A stretch of 44,727 bases of DNA from an uncultured Lentisphaeria bacterium (GTDB lineage: Bacteria; Verrucomicrobiota; Lentisphaeria; Victivallales; Victivallaceae), in NCBI GenBank assembly GCA_949298075.1, contig CASFVA010000008.1, positions 1 through 44,727 on the forward strand, written 5' to 3'. A program made the translations under genes and the position numbers. How positions within the stretch are numbered: the stretch's first letter is position 1; each line of letters begins with the position of its first letter. Below the pieces are notes generated by a model. The model was not told the DNA's origin. It worked only from the letters and a program-made list of their open reading frames with translations, and searched no databases. Shown in pieces: positions 1 through 9,785 of this stretch.

Positions 1-2
1 GA

Positions 3-2777
3 AAAACCGGCTATATTGAGATGGACGGCAAAAATGTTGAGCTTCCGGAAAAATATCAAAACCACACCCTCCTGTCCCGGCCGGCCGAAAAAATCCGGCT
101 GCAGATCGGACCGGCGGCCTACACGATCAGCGGTCAGCTTAAATGCGCACTTCAGGACCTGCGTAAAATGCGCAAATCCGATTCCGGAAAAATCATGAGG
201 CTGGTCATTCAAAGTGACGGAAAACTTAACATCCGGCGGGAAATTCCGTCTGCCCGCCCGGTAGACATCTCCGCCGCCGTCAACACCGGCTTCACCGCTC
301 CCGAAGGCTGGATGAATCAAGGCCCCGGCCGGGATTTGACCGGACTCAAGCCGGGAAAAAACCGGTTTGCCGGAGTTGATTTCACTCTTGTTGATCCGGC
401 CGCCAATTCCGGCAAAGCGGCCCTGGTGATGGCGTGGGAGAACCCGCGCTTTGCCGCAACTGCGCAAATCCCGCTGCCGGAACCCTCTTCGGCCCGCTTT
501 ATTCATCTGCTGCATGCGTCGTCCCATGGTCCGCGCCACGGCGGACAGCTGGGATCCCTGCAGATCAACTACACCGACGGCACAGCAGACACCATCGCCA
601 TCCGGCGCGGCGTCAATTGCGGCGACACCTGGAATCCGAGTATTGATTATCCCAATGCCAAAATCGGCTACCGGCAGTCCATCGATGGTACCGACTACGG
701 TTTGTTTGTGTCATCGTTCCCACTGGTACCGGGTAAAACCCCGGCGTCGCTCAGCTTCAAGGTCGATAAATCCATGTGGGCAATTGCCGGAGTTTCGCTC
801 GGCGACTGGCCGGTGCCGGTCAACGCGGAGCCGCCCTATGTGGTCCGGGCCGGACGGGAATGGATTCCCATAACCCCGGTCGAAACCATTATTCCGGGGT
901 CTCCGCTGGATTTTTCCGGCAATCTTGACGCTCCGGCCGGCAAATACGGGCGGGTGACCGTCGGTAAAAACGGCCATTTTGAATTTGAACGGCGCCCCGG
1001 CCGGCCAGTGCGTTTTCTGGGAACCAATCTGGTTCAGACCGCACTGCGACCGAATCAGGCCGAAGCCGACAAGTTGGTCAGACGCCTGGCAGCCGAAGGC
1101 TTCAACGCAGTCCGGCTCCACGCGCATGAAAATCAGTTTCTGGTCAGAGGCGCGGACAATACTCTGGAACTGAACCTGGAGGAACTTGACAAATTTGATT
1201 ATCTGATCAGCCGGCTGAAAGCCGCCGGATTCTATCTCACCATCGATCTGCTGGGCGGGCGGCCGATCCGTCCGGGCGACCGGATTGCCGAAGCCGAACA
1301 GGGGACTGTGGTGTTGCGCAAAGCCATCGGTGCGATCAGCCCCAGCGCACTGGAAAACTGGAAAACCTATGCCCGGAATTTTCTGACCCGGAAAAACCCC
1401 TATACCGGCCTGAGCATCGCCGAAGACCCCGCTTTCATCTTTGTCATAACCGACAACGAGGGGACAATTCTGCAGCGCTGGACGGCGGGGCGGCAGCCGG
1501 TAATCGAAGCTTATCACCGCTATCTGCGCGAACACCAGCGCTTCACTCCGGAACTGGCCGCCGCCCGAACCGGGGAGTTTTTCCGTTTTCTGGTGCAGAG
1601 CCAGCGCCGGGAACAACGGGAAAAAATCCGCTTCCTCAAAGAAGATCTACAGCTGAAATGCCTGGTTTCAAGCATAAACAATCTTTCCGCCGACCTGAGG
1701 GCCGCCACTCTGCGGGATGACTTTGATCTGCGGACCTTCAATATGTACATGAATCACCCGGTGTTTCCGATGCAGCGCTTCCGGATGCCCATCATGTGTC
1801 CGCAGCTTTCCGGCATCGGAAACGGTTTTCCGCAGCTTGGCCCGGTTGCCGCCTCCCGTCTGCTGGGCAAACCCTGCGTCGGAACCGAAATCAACTGGTG
1901 CTCACCCGGACGTTACCGGGCCGAAGGCGGTCCGCTGGTCGGCGGTATCGCCGCACTGCAGGGCTTTGACGGACTTTTCAGCTTTGCCTGGACGCACCAC
2001 ATCGAGGACGTCCGCGGCCCCCGGCCGATGAGTACGCTAAATCTCGCTTACGATCCGCTCAACGCCCTGATGTGGAAGACCATCGGTTTTCTTTTCCGGC
2101 GCGGCGACGTCGCAGAGGCGTCGGAAATCCAGTCAGTGACTCTGACTCCGGAGGATGAGCTTCGCAAAGAAAACTTCCCTGCCGATTTCAGAACACTGGC
2201 CGGATTCTGCCGGATCGGCATGACCGGCCGGAATTTTCCTCAGTCCGCCCGGGCCGCCGGAGCCGCAGATTTTGTCGCGGCCCTGAAAGCCGGCGGACCG
2301 GCGGTCAGCTCCACCCGGGAGCTGACGTTTTACCCGTCCAGAACGGCCATGACGGTCTGCACCGACCGATCGGAATGTATCACGCTGGCTCAGGGCCGGC
2401 TTGCCGGCCGTTTCATGAGCGTCGCCGCTCCCAGCACATTCACCACGGTGTCACTGCATGCGCTGGATGGACGGCCGCTCCGGGAAAGTTCCCGGATGCT
2501 GCTGTTTCACGCCACTGACGCGGCCAACTCGGGAGTCTCGTTCACCGATTCCTCCATGAAGCTGCAGGTTTCCAATGGCCGCCATCCGACCCTGATCCGG
2601 CGCGGCACCGCCCGGATCGTGCTCGCCGCCCCGGGGCTCAAGGCGGAGCGGCTGGCACTGAACGGCGCCAGTCTCGGTCCGGTCAAAGTCGAATCGTCCG
2701 GGAACTCCTCCTCTTTTGTCGCCGACATCGGAGTCGATCCTACCGAAGCCACCGTATGCTATCTGATTACCCGTTGA
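3..2777 (+). CDS. Glycoside hydrolase, clan GH-A-like TIM barrel (5' truncated)
   Basis: Large putative carbohydrate-active enzyme. The frame is open to the first base and the first in-frame ATG (21) has no ribosome site and reads like mid-protein, so the true start lies outside the window. The first ~300 residues look like beta-rich, carbohydrate-binding or accessory sequence. A TIM-barrel-type segment follows, beginning FLGTNLVQTALRP with GFNAVRLHAHENQF. Counting from the ATG at 21, Asn479-Glu480 (TDNEG) fits the acid/base pair of clan GH-A, and Glu623 (GTEINW) fits the nucleophile. These assignments are inferred from pattern only. The C-terminal ~250 residues look like a beta-sandwich. It is followed 27 nt later by two alpha/alpha-barrel hydrolase-like genes, suggesting a shared glycan substrate. 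The family number and substrate cannot be fixed by eye; GH5-like is the closest guess. Confidence 0.75.
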   Translation, partial: KTGYIEMDGKNVELPEKYQNHTLLSRPAEKIRLQIGPAAYTISGQLKCALQDLRKMRKSDSGKIMRLVIQSDGKLNIRREIPSARPVDISAAVNTGFTAPEGWMNQGPGRDLTGLKPGKNRFAGVDFTLVDPAANSGKAALVMAWENPRFAATAQIPLPEPSSARFIHLLHASSHGPRHGGQLGSLQINYTDGTADTIAIRRGVNCGDTWNPSIDYPNAKIGYRQSIDGTDYGLFVSSFPLVPGKTPASLSFKVDKSMWAIAGVSLGDWPVPVNAEPPYVVRAGREWIPITPVETIIPGSPLDFSGNLDAPAGKYGRVTVGKNGHFEFERRPGRPVRFLGTNLVQTALRPNQAEADKLVRRLAAEGFNAVRLHAHENQFLVRGADNTLELNLEELDKFDYLISRLKAAGFYLTIDLLGGRPIRPGDRIAEAEQGTVVLRKAIGAISPSALENWKTYARNFLTRKNPYTGLSIAEDPAFIFVITDNEGTILQRWTAGRQPVIEAYHRYLREHQRFTPELAAARTGEFFRFLVQSQRREQREKIRFLKEDLQLKCLVSSINNLSADLRAATLRDDFDLRTFNMYMNHPVFPMQRFRMPIMCPQLSGIGNGFPQLGPVAASRLLGKPCVGTEINWCSPGRYRAEGGPLVGGIAALQGFDGLFSFAWTHHIEDVRGPRPMSTLNLAYDPLNALMWKTIGFLFRRGDVAEASEIQSVTLTPEDELRKENFPADFRTLAGFCRIGMTGRNFPQSARAAGAADFVAALKAGGPAVSSTRELTFYPSRTAMTVCTDRSECITLAQGRLAGRFMSVAAPSTFTTVSLHALDGRPLRESSRMLLFHATDAANSGVSFTDSSMKLQVSNGRHPTLIRRGTARIVLAAPGLKAERLALNGASLGPVKVESSGNSSSFVADIGVDPTEATVCYLITR

Positions 2778-2804
2778 ATCAAATTTTTCCGGAGTATGTT
2801 CCAC

Positions 2805-4991
2805 ATGAAATTAACCTGCACCAGCAAAACCGGCAAAACCAACAGCTATGTGCCACCGGTACTTGGCAACGGCAGCCTCAGCACCCAGATTGACTTCCGC
2901 GGCGAGCAGCGCCAGTACACCTACTTCAAAATGGTTCCGGGCCTCTACCGGGCGGGCCGGCGATACGACAACCGGTCCGGCGCACTGTTTCCCCACGGCT
3001 GCTTTTTCACCGCCGCCGACCCCGGCCGGCTGCTTTCCTGGAGTGAAACGCTGCACTGCGACGACGCCATGGCAACCACCAGCTGCCGCTATTCCGGAAA
3101 TCGCGAAATCCATACCGCGGCGTTCATCCACTGGGGCGGCGACCTGCTGGCGGTGCGCAAGGAACTGGTGAACATCGACGACTTCAAACTGGAATACGTT
3201 TTCGGCTGGTCACTGCCCGAAGAACTGCATCAGCACGGAGAAGCCCGGCAGTCCCGCAATCGTCGCCTGGTCCCGGTCCCCCCCTGGGGCATGCAATTCA
3301 GCGCCGAATCCGCCGGAGGCCGGCTGACCATCAACTACCGGATTGCGGACAAACGGAATTTCCGGGGCCGGATTCTGGTCGTTTCCCCAACCCCAGGTGC
3401 GGAGTGGCAGATCGACGGCAACCGGTTTAAACTGGCTCTGCCGCCGCATTCCACCCGGCTTGATCTGCTGATCGTTCCGACCGACATGCTCGACTCTCCC
3501 CGGGAGCAGCGGCGGGCGGAAGAGTGGAGCCATTCGACTTTTGACGAGCTGCTGTCCGGACACCGCCGGATTGCCGCAGCCTACTGGCGGAAATCCAGCA
3601 TCAACATTCCCGACCCGAAGCTCATGAGCACTTACTGCACGTCGCTATATTATCTCAAGTGCTGCTCAACCCGCTGGGGGATTCCGGTCGGAATTTTTCC
3701 CTCGCACTGGAACGGCACTTATTTCGGATTCAACAACTTCGTTCAGACGCTGTGCGCCGCCGGCCATTTTCAGGAGGCGCACAAAGTGCCGGAGTTCCGC
3801 CGCCGGGTGCTCGACCACGCCATCCGCCGGGTCTCTTCAAAGACGTCCTGGGTGGGCGCCCGTTTTGCCTGGATGTCCGATGAAAACGACAACGAGTGCA
3901 CCAGTCACGGCCACTGGTGCGACCATATCTTTCATCTCGGCTGCATCGCGGAGGAGGCCTGGCGCTATTACCAGTTCCGCCCGGACACTTCCTATCTGAG
4001 GGAAACAGCTTATCCGCTGCTGAAAAACTGCTCGGAGTATTTCCTCAAAATGAAAATTTACGAGCTGAAGGGCGGCCGCACCATCGTCGCCGCCTGCACC
4101 GACATGGAACGTCTCGGAGCCGGGCGGCGCAATGCCTTCCTGACCACCTGCCTGGTCATCGGCACCCTGGAGTGGACGGCGAAGGCCGCGGAAATTCTCG
4201 CCTGCGACAGCGACACCGCCGCCGTCTGGCGCGACACCGCCAACCGTCTGCGCCGCGCCCTGCCGTCGGATGGGCACAAATACCTGCCGTACCCGGACTG
4301 CGACAGCTCCAGCATCGCCATTCTGGGCGGAATTTATCCCTCCGACGTTCTGCCTGAAGATGATCCGCTTCAGCTGGCCGCAGTGGAGGATTTCTGCCGC
4401 CGCTGCAATGAAGTCGGCAACATGTACCGGGTCGGCGGAGGACTGTGCACCTGGTATGCGGCGTTTCTGAGCATTGTTCTGCTGCGGCTCGGCGACCGCA
4501 GGGCGCCGGAATTCATTCGATTGGCGCAGCAGGTTACCGGATGTTTCGCAGAACCATTCGAAATCAACGAACCGGGGCGACATGTCGGAGTTCCGTGGTG
4601 CACCGAACCGGCAACCTGTTATGCCCGGGCAATTCAGGAACTGCTCATGACGGTGCGGGGCCGGGATATTTTCATCGGCCGGTGTCTGCCGCCGGAATGG
4701 AAAAGCTGGAGTTTTCAGCTTTTCGCCGATGACGATCTTCACGTTTCAGCTCAGTTCCGCTCCGGGCGGCTGCGGCTCCGGATCCGGGCCGGCCGGCTGC
4801 ACTCCGGAACTGAACGGGTGCTGCACTCGCCGAATGGAAAATCTCAGAAAATTCAGCTGGCGCCCGGCGATTCCATCACCCTTTGCCCGGGGGAGACGCC
4901 CCGGGCGGGCCTGCTCTGCTCCCGAGGCGCAACGGCGGCGGCCGGCCGGCCGGTTCGCAAAACAGCTGCACATTGGAAAGTTCAATCATGA
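2805..4991 (+). CDS. Putative alpha/alpha-barrel glycoside hydrolase, paralogue A
   Basis: A 728-residue protein beginning MKLTCTSKTGKTNSYVPPV. I chose the ATG at 2805 over that at 2796 because GGAG at 2791-2794 is 10 nt upstream and because the next gene starts at the equivalent residue. The N-terminal ~270 residues look beta-rich. The remainder has helical-hairpin sequence (PSHWNGTYFGFNNF, YYQFRPDTSYLRETAYPLL, CTDMERLG, EINEPGRH) resembling (alpha/alpha)6-barrel hydrolases such as GH65, GH95 or GH63. No family is certain. Acidic residues in the conserved CTDMERLG and EINEPGRH blocks are candidate catalytic residues. No signal peptide is seen, so it is probably cytoplasmic. The stop overlaps the next start as ATGA. 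Confidence 0.72.
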   Translation: MKLTCTSKTGKTNSYVPPVLGNGSLSTQIDFRGEQRQYTYFKMVPGLYRAGRRYDNRSGALFPHGCFFTAADPGRLLSWSETLHCDDAMATTSCRYSGNREIHTAAFIHWGGDLLAVRKELVNIDDFKLEYVFGWSLPEELHQHGEARQSRNRRLVPVPPWGMQFSAESAGGRLTINYRIADKRNFRGRILVVSPTPGAEWQIDGNRFKLALPPHSTRLDLLIVPTDMLDSPREQRRAEEWSHSTFDELLSGHRRIAAAYWRKSSINIPDPKLMSTYCTSLYYLKCCSTRWGIPVGIFPSHWNGTYFGFNNFVQTLCAAGHFQEAHKVPEFRRRVLDHAIRRVSSKTSWVGARFAWMSDENDNECTSHGHWCDHIFHLGCIAEEAWRYYQFRPDTSYLRETAYPLLKNCSEYFLKMKIYELKGGRTIVAACTDMERLGAGRRNAFLTTCLVIGTLEWTAKAAEILACDSDTAAVWRDTANRLRRALPSDGHKYLPYPDCDSSSIAILGGIYPSDVLPEDDPLQLAAVEDFCRRCNEVGNMYRVGGGLCTWYAAFLSIVLLRLGDRRAPEFIRLAQQVTGCFAEPFEINEPGRHVGVPWCTEPATCYARAIQELLMTVRGRDIFIGRCLPPEWKSWSFQLFADDDLHVSAQFRSGRLRLRIRAGRLHSGTERVLHSPNGKSQKIQLAPGDSITLCPGETPRAGLLCSRGATAAAGRPVRKTAAHWKVQS

Positions 4992-7111
4992 AATTCACCT
5001 GCACCGATCAAACCGTCAAAACCAACTGTTACGTTCCACCGGTACTGAGCAACGGCAGCCTGACCACTCAGATCGACTTCCGGGGAGAACAGCGCCAGTA
5101 CGCCTACTGCCGGATGGTCCCCGGCATTTACCGGGCAGGCCGGCGATACGATACGCTCCGGGGCGAACTCTTTCCGCTGGGCTGCTTTTTCTCTGAACGG
5201 GATCCCGGCAAACTGCGCTCCTGGAGCCAGACCCTCGACTGCGAAGAGGCGCTGGTCCGCGCCCAATGCCGTTACTCCGGCCGGAAAACCATCACCACCA
5301 CGGCATTTGTCCACTGGAAATACAATGTGCTGGCCGTCCGCAAGGAGTTCAGCGGCCTTGATTCCTATGAACTGAAATATGTGCTGGGCTGGTCGATTCC
5401 GCCCGATCTGCATGCGCACGGCAAGTCCGCACAGTCGGTACGCGGAATCATGACTCCGGAGCCCCCTTACGGCATGAACTTTTCTGCCGTGTCCGCCGGC
5501 GGCGAATTGATCATTGACTACCGCCTGACCGACAGGCGCGGACTGCGGGGGCGCACCCGGCTGATCTCGCCGACGCCGGGGGTCTCCTGGCGTCAGCAGG
5601 ACAATGAGTTCACGCTGGTCTGCCCGTCCGGATGTTCCGGATGCGACCTCCTGATCGTGACGACGGACGATCTTGATCCGGCCGCCGAAACGGCGGCACT
5701 CGACCGCCTGACGGACTTCTCCTTCGACCGGCTGCTGGATTCGCACCGCCGGATCACCCGGAAATTCTGGTCGTGCAGCCGGCTGGAAATCCCGGACAAA
5801 TCCCTGGAGGGCCTGTATCAGACTTCCATGTACTATCTGCGCTGCTGTTCCACCCGGTGGGGGATCCCGGCCGGAGTTTTCCCGTCGCACTGGAATGGCG
5901 TTTATTTCGGATTCAACAATTTTTCCCAGGCGCTGTGCGGCGCCGGACACTTCCACGAGGCGCTGAAAGTAGCCCGGTTCCGCCGGAACACATTGGATAT
6001 GGCGATTCGCCGCGGCTCCTCCGGATCTCATGCTGCGGCCGGCGCATATTTCGCGCATGAATCCGACGAGGACGGCCGGGAACGCAGTTCTCCGGGCTTC
6101 TGGATCGACCACGCCTTTCAGGTGGGATGTGTGGCGGCCGAGGTCTGGAACAATTATCAATACCGGCCGGACCGGCGGTATCTGGACGAAACCGCGTATC
6201 CGGTTCTCTTGAATTGTGCGGAGTTCTTCCGCCGCCGCATGGTGGTGGAACTCGGTGACGGCCGGGTCATCATCGGCCGCTGCACTGATCTTGAACGGCT
6301 CGGTCCGTTACGGAGCAACGCCTTTCTGACCACCTGCTTTGCCATCGCCTCCCTGGAATACGCTGCGGCGGCCGCCGACGAACTCGGCCGCGATCCCGAA
6401 TTGCGGGAACTCTGGAGCCAAACCGCCGCCCGTCTCCGGCTTCATCTGCCCGGGGACGGCGAAAAATATCTTCCGGCCCCGGACTGCACGGAACCGAGTT
6501 TCGGACTGAACGGTGCGTTTTACCCCTGCGACGTGTTGTCCCCCCGGGACCCCAGACTGCGGGCGGCCATTGACGATCTGTGCCGCCGCAGCCATCAATG
6601 CGGTAACATGTACCGGGTTGGCATCGGCATGTGCACCTGGTACGCAGCCTGGCTGGCGCTGTCACTGCGGCGGATGAGAGATGAACGGTCACATGACTTC
6701 CTGCGTCTGGCGGCGGCCAACGCCGGGTGCTTTTCAGAGGTCTTTGAAATCAACGAACCGGGACGGCACTCCAGCATTCCGTGGTGTACTGCTCCGGCCG
6801 GAACCTATTGCCGGGCAGTGCAGGACATGATGCTGGGGATCGACCGTGAAGAGCTCAGCATCGCACCCGGAGTGCCGGCAGCATGGACAGAGTGGAGCTT
6901 CACGCTTTTCGCCCACGACGACCTGCGGATCAGCGCCACCCGCCGCCGGGAACACATCCGGATACAAATCCGTGCGGGAAAACTTCACTCCGGAATCCCC
7001 CGGTTGGTAAAAGGCGCCGGCAGCCAGGCCAGGATGGTAAAACTTCACCCCGGAGAAACAGTTCGTTTCACCTTCTCCGCCACTGATTCGGCCGGATTGC
7101 CGGGGCAATGA
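4988..7111 (+). CDS. Putative alpha/alpha-barrel glycoside hydrolase, paralogue B
   Basis: A 707-residue tandem paralogue of the preceding gene, collinear from end to end; blocks such as VPPVL.NGSL.TQIDFRGEQ, PSHWNG.YFGFNNF and EINEPGRH are shared. The start at 4988 is set by GGAAAG at 4975-4980 and by the ATGA overlap with the previous stop, which implies translational coupling. The open frame extends upstream to 4883, but that stretch is antisense-free shadow over paralogue A. Middle-region differences (FAHESDEDGRERSS versus FAWMSDENDNECTS) suggest the two copies have diverged in specificity. Two enzymes of one family joined to a GH-A-type enzyme suggests stepwise breakdown of one oligosaccharide; this is inference. 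A hairpin terminator candidate follows about 50 nt downstream. Confidence 0.72.
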   Translation: MKFTCTDQTVKTNCYVPPVLSNGSLTTQIDFRGEQRQYAYCRMVPGIYRAGRRYDTLRGELFPLGCFFSERDPGKLRSWSQTLDCEEALVRAQCRYSGRKTITTTAFVHWKYNVLAVRKEFSGLDSYELKYVLGWSIPPDLHAHGKSAQSVRGIMTPEPPYGMNFSAVSAGGELIIDYRLTDRRGLRGRTRLISPTPGVSWRQQDNEFTLVCPSGCSGCDLLIVTTDDLDPAAETAALDRLTDFSFDRLLDSHRRITRKFWSCSRLEIPDKSLEGLYQTSMYYLRCCSTRWGIPAGVFPSHWNGVYFGFNNFSQALCGAGHFHEALKVARFRRNTLDMAIRRGSSGSHAAAGAYFAHESDEDGRERSSPGFWIDHAFQVGCVAAEVWNNYQYRPDRRYLDETAYPVLLNCAEFFRRRMVVELGDGRVIIGRCTDLERLGPLRSNAFLTTCFAIASLEYAAAAADELGRDPELRELWSQTAARLRLHLPGDGEKYLPAPDCTEPSFGLNGAFYPCDVLSPRDPRLRAAIDDLCRRSHQCGNMYRVGIGMCTWYAAWLALSLRRMRDERSHDFLRLAAANAGCFSEVFEINEPGRHSSIPWCTAPAGTYCRAVQDMMLGIDREELSIAPGVPAAWTEWSFTLFAHDDLRISATRRREHIRIQIRAGKLHSGIPRLVKGAGSQARMVKLHPGETVRFTFSATDSAGLPGQ

Positions 7112-7159
7112 ACAGCGCCAGTCCCCGGTCGACCGTCTGCCGGCGGCGCGGCGGTTCGC

Positions 7160-7178
7160 CGGCACGGGTGCCGTTTTT
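7160..7178 (+). terminator. Candidate intrinsic terminator after the hydrolase genes
   Basis: CGGCA (7160-7164), a 4-nt loop and TGCCG (7169-7173) are followed at once by five T (7174-7178). The stem is short but all-strong except one pair, and it lies 48 nt after the stop of the last hydrolase gene. Confidence 0.5.
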
Positions 7179-7572
7179 GACGTTTGCCGCTTCCACGCCG
7201 GAGACGGCATCCTGAAGTCAGACAGGATCGCCGGCCAGTCACTTCGATTGGAGTATTTTCTCCTGTCGTCCGATCCATGCGGTATCGCCCGTTCCGCAGT
7301 ACCGGATGACGGGAGTTTTCTGCTGCGATTTTTGCAGTCATCTGCCGAATGGTCGGTAAATCCGGCCGCAAACTCCGGGGAGGCCTTTCCGGAGCAAGTG
7401 CGCCTTTCCGCTGTACCGGTCCAGCTGCGGCAATTGCCGGCACCGCCACTGGAGAGTCCCGGGATGGCGGCCCGAACCGCCAGACCGCCGAAACTCCCGG
7501 CGGACGGAACGCGGATTCGACGCAATTGCCCCCCGCCGGTGAAAATTATTCGCAAATACCCCGGTCCTCATG
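7179..7572. other. Spacer with no supportable gene
   Basis: About 390 nt between the terminator candidate and the uvrB promoter. Reading frames here are arginine/proline-rich shadows with no ribosome sites or family resemblance. Short hairpins such as TGCGG/CCGCA near 7280-7300 are visible, but I recognise no RNA family. It could be decayed coding sequence. Confidence 0.4.
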
Positions 7573-7605
7573 TTGCCGGGAAGCCCGCCGGCCATTATAT
7601 TATGA
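7573..7605 (+). promoter_or_regulatory. uvrB promoter
   Basis: -35 TTGCCG (7573-7578), 17-nt spacer, -10 TATATT (7596-7601). The predicted start near 7608 leaves a leader of about 68 nt before the uvrB ATG. The 21 nt at 7585-7605 are identical to the core of the guaA promoter at 27851-27871. Confidence 0.7.
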
Positions 7606-7675
7606 TATCTGGGGCGGCCCGAACCGTTTCACTCCATGAACAATTTCAATTTTAAACCGACTGCCGCCGGAAAAA

Positions 7676-9703
7676 ATGGGACTCTTCAAACTTCACGCGC
7701 CTTATGCCCCGGCCGGAGATCAGCCGGAGGCCATTGCCCGGCTGACGGCCGGCTTCGCCCGGAGGGCTCCCGCTCAGATTCTGCGCGGAGTGACCGGTTC
7801 GGGCAAGACATTCACGCTGGCCGGAGCCATAGCCTCACTCGAGCGTCCGGTACTGGTCCTGTCGCACAACAAAACCCTCGCGGCCCAGCTCTACAGCGAA
7901 TTCAAGAGCTTTTTCCCTGAAAACGCGGTGGAATACTTCATCAGTTACTACGATTACTACCTGCCGGAGTCGTATATTCCGCAGACCGACACCTATATCG
8001 CCAAGGACGCCTCCATCAACGAGGAAATCGAGCGGCTCCGGCTCTCGACCACCACCAGTTTGGTGGAGCGGCGCGACGTGATTGTCGTGGCCAGCGTTTC
8101 CTGCATCTACAGTCTGGGCGCCCCGGAGGAGTTCACGGAAATGTGTCTGCACCTGAACGTCGGCGACACCATCGGCCGCGATGAACTGCTTCACCGGCTG
8201 GTTGACATTCAGTATTCCCGCAACGACATGGCGCCGGAACGGGGTGAATTCCGGGTGCGCGGCGACGTGGTCGACGTATTCGAACCCCAGCGCGATGATT
8301 TCGTGCGGGTGAGCTTCTGGGGGGATGAGATCGAATCCCTGGAACGCCGGGACGCCCTGACCGGGAAAGTCAACCTCAAACCCGACCTCGCCACCCTGTT
8401 TCCCTGCAAACAATTCGTACTGCCGCAGGACCGGATTGAAAGCGCCGCCGCCGGAATTCTGGCGGAAATGCGCGAACGCATCGCCTGGTTTGAGAAAAAC
8501 AACCTGCTTGTCGAAGCCCAGCGGCTGCACTCGCGCGTCACCTACGATCTTGAGATGATGCGGGAATTGGGGTACTGCAGCGGCATTGAGAACTATTCCA
8601 TGCACCTCTCGGCCCGCCGGCCCGGCAGCCGCCCCTACTGTCTCTTCGACTTCTTTCCGGAGGACTTTCTGACCATCATCGACGAATCGCACGCCACCCT
8701 GCCCCAGCTGCAGGCCATGTACAAGGCCGACCGCCACCGCAAGGAGGTGCTGATTGAGCATGGTTTCCGGCTGCCGTCGGCCCTGGAGAACCGGCCGCTG
8801 CGTTTTGAAGAATTTGCCGCCGTGACGCCGGAGCGGGTGTACGTGTCGGCCACCCCGGGAGATTATGAATTGTCCGGCGGCTGCGAGGTCATCGACCTGG
8901 TGGTGCGTCCTACCGGTCTGCCGGATCCGGTGATCGAGGTGCGCCCGCTGGAAAACCAGCTCGACGACATTATCCACGAAATCCGGCTGGCCACCGCCAA
9001 AGGCGAACGGACGCTGGTTACCACGCTGACTAAAAAAAGTTCGGAACGACTGGCCCAGTATCTTTCCGACCTCGGAATCCGGGCCAGCTATCTGCACTCC
9101 GAACTGGATGCACTCGAACGGGTCCGGGTGCTCAATCAGCTGCGCGACGGCAATTTCGACTGCCTGATCGGCATCAATCTGCTGCGCGAAGGCATTGATT
9201 TGCCGGAAGTGGCGCTGGTGGCGATTCTCGACGCCGACAAGGTGGGTTTTCTGCGTTCCGACCGGGCGTTGATCCAGACCGCCGGCCGGGCCGCCCGCAA
9301 CGTCAACGGCCGGGTGATCCTGTACGGAGACACCGTTACGCCCAGCATGCAGACCCTGCTGGATCTCACCGCCAGCCACCGCGACCGCCAGCTGGCCTAC
9401 AACCGCCAGCATCATATCACCCCGGTCACGGTCAGCAAGGAACGCAAACCAACCATCAGCGAAGTAATTGCCGCCGGCAAGAAGCGTCAGAGCAAAAAAG
9501 CGCCGCCGGATCTGGCGGCGCACTGCCTTGACGCCGAGGGCCCCCTGGATCTGAGTAAACTCAAGCTTTCCGGAACCGAGCTGCAGGGACTGCTGGACGA
9601 ACTCTCGGGAGAGATGTTCGCCGCCGCCGAAGCACTGGAATTCGAACGCGCCGCCCAGCTCCGGGACCGTATCCGGGAACTGGAAAAATCCCGGCGGAAG
9701 TGA
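7676..9703 (+). CDS. uvrB: UvrABC system protein B
   Basis: Excision-nuclease subunit B: receives damaged DNA from UvrA, opens and verifies the lesion, and recruits UvrC. At 675 residues it matches the usual ~670. Walker A is GVTGSGKT (residues 38-45). The beta-hairpin region carries FISYYDYYLPESYIPQTDTY. Helicase motif II reads IIDESH, then VYVSATPGDYE, the LLREGIDLPEV block and QTAGRAARN. The C-terminal UVR domain (about residues 630-670, EALEFERAAQLRDRIRELE) binds UvrC. The ribosome site is weak (CCGG seven to eight bases before ATG), but conservation starts immediately at MGLFKLHAPY. It is monocistronic, from a promoter at 7573-7601, and converges on dapL; no clear terminator is seen in the 82-nt gap. 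Confidence 0.97.
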   Translation: MGLFKLHAPYAPAGDQPEAIARLTAGFARRAPAQILRGVTGSGKTFTLAGAIASLERPVLVLSHNKTLAAQLYSEFKSFFPENAVEYFISYYDYYLPESYIPQTDTYIAKDASINEEIERLRLSTTTSLVERRDVIVVASVSCIYSLGAPEEFTEMCLHLNVGDTIGRDELLHRLVDIQYSRNDMAPERGEFRVRGDVVDVFEPQRDDFVRVSFWGDEIESLERRDALTGKVNLKPDLATLFPCKQFVLPQDRIESAAAGILAEMRERIAWFEKNNLLVEAQRLHSRVTYDLEMMRELGYCSGIENYSMHLSARRPGSRPYCLFDFFPEDFLTIIDESHATLPQLQAMYKADRHRKEVLIEHGFRLPSALENRPLRFEEFAAVTPERVYVSATPGDYELSGGCEVIDLVVRPTGLPDPVIEVRPLENQLDDIIHEIRLATAKGERTLVTTLTKKSSERLAQYLSDLGIRASYLHSELDALERVRVLNQLRDGNFDCLIGINLLREGIDLPEVALVAILDADKVGFLRSDRALIQTAGRAARNVNGRVILYGDTVTPSMQTLLDLTASHRDRQLAYNRQHHITPVTVSKERKPTISEVIAAGKKRQSKKAPPDLAAHCLDAEGPLDLSKLKLSGTELQGLLDELSGEMFAAAEALEFERAAQLRDRIRELEKSRRK

Positions 9704-9785
9704 ACTGCGCCTCCGCCCCGCGCCCGGTGTTCAGTGCGGCCGCATTCCGGAGAAATTTTCCGCCGGACCGCCCCGCCTTCCCCAA

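Noticed and set aside
12-17. TATATT at the left edge that might be a promoter with a start at 21
   Set aside because: It lies within an open frame that continues upstream, there is no visible -35, and an ATG four nt after a -10 is not credible. The gene is more likely truncated by the window.
3648-3653. TATATT inside the first alpha/alpha-barrel gene
   Set aside because: It encodes Leu-Tyr-Tyr in a conserved block and has no gene start downstream.
7248-7655. Plus-strand 135-residue frame upstream of uvrB
   Set aside because: Runs through the uvrB promoter, has no ribosome site and shows proline/arginine-rich shadow composition.
9704-9785. A terminator between convergent uvrB and dapL
   Set aside because: Only short GC palindromes (such as GCGGCCGC) without a T-run are present.
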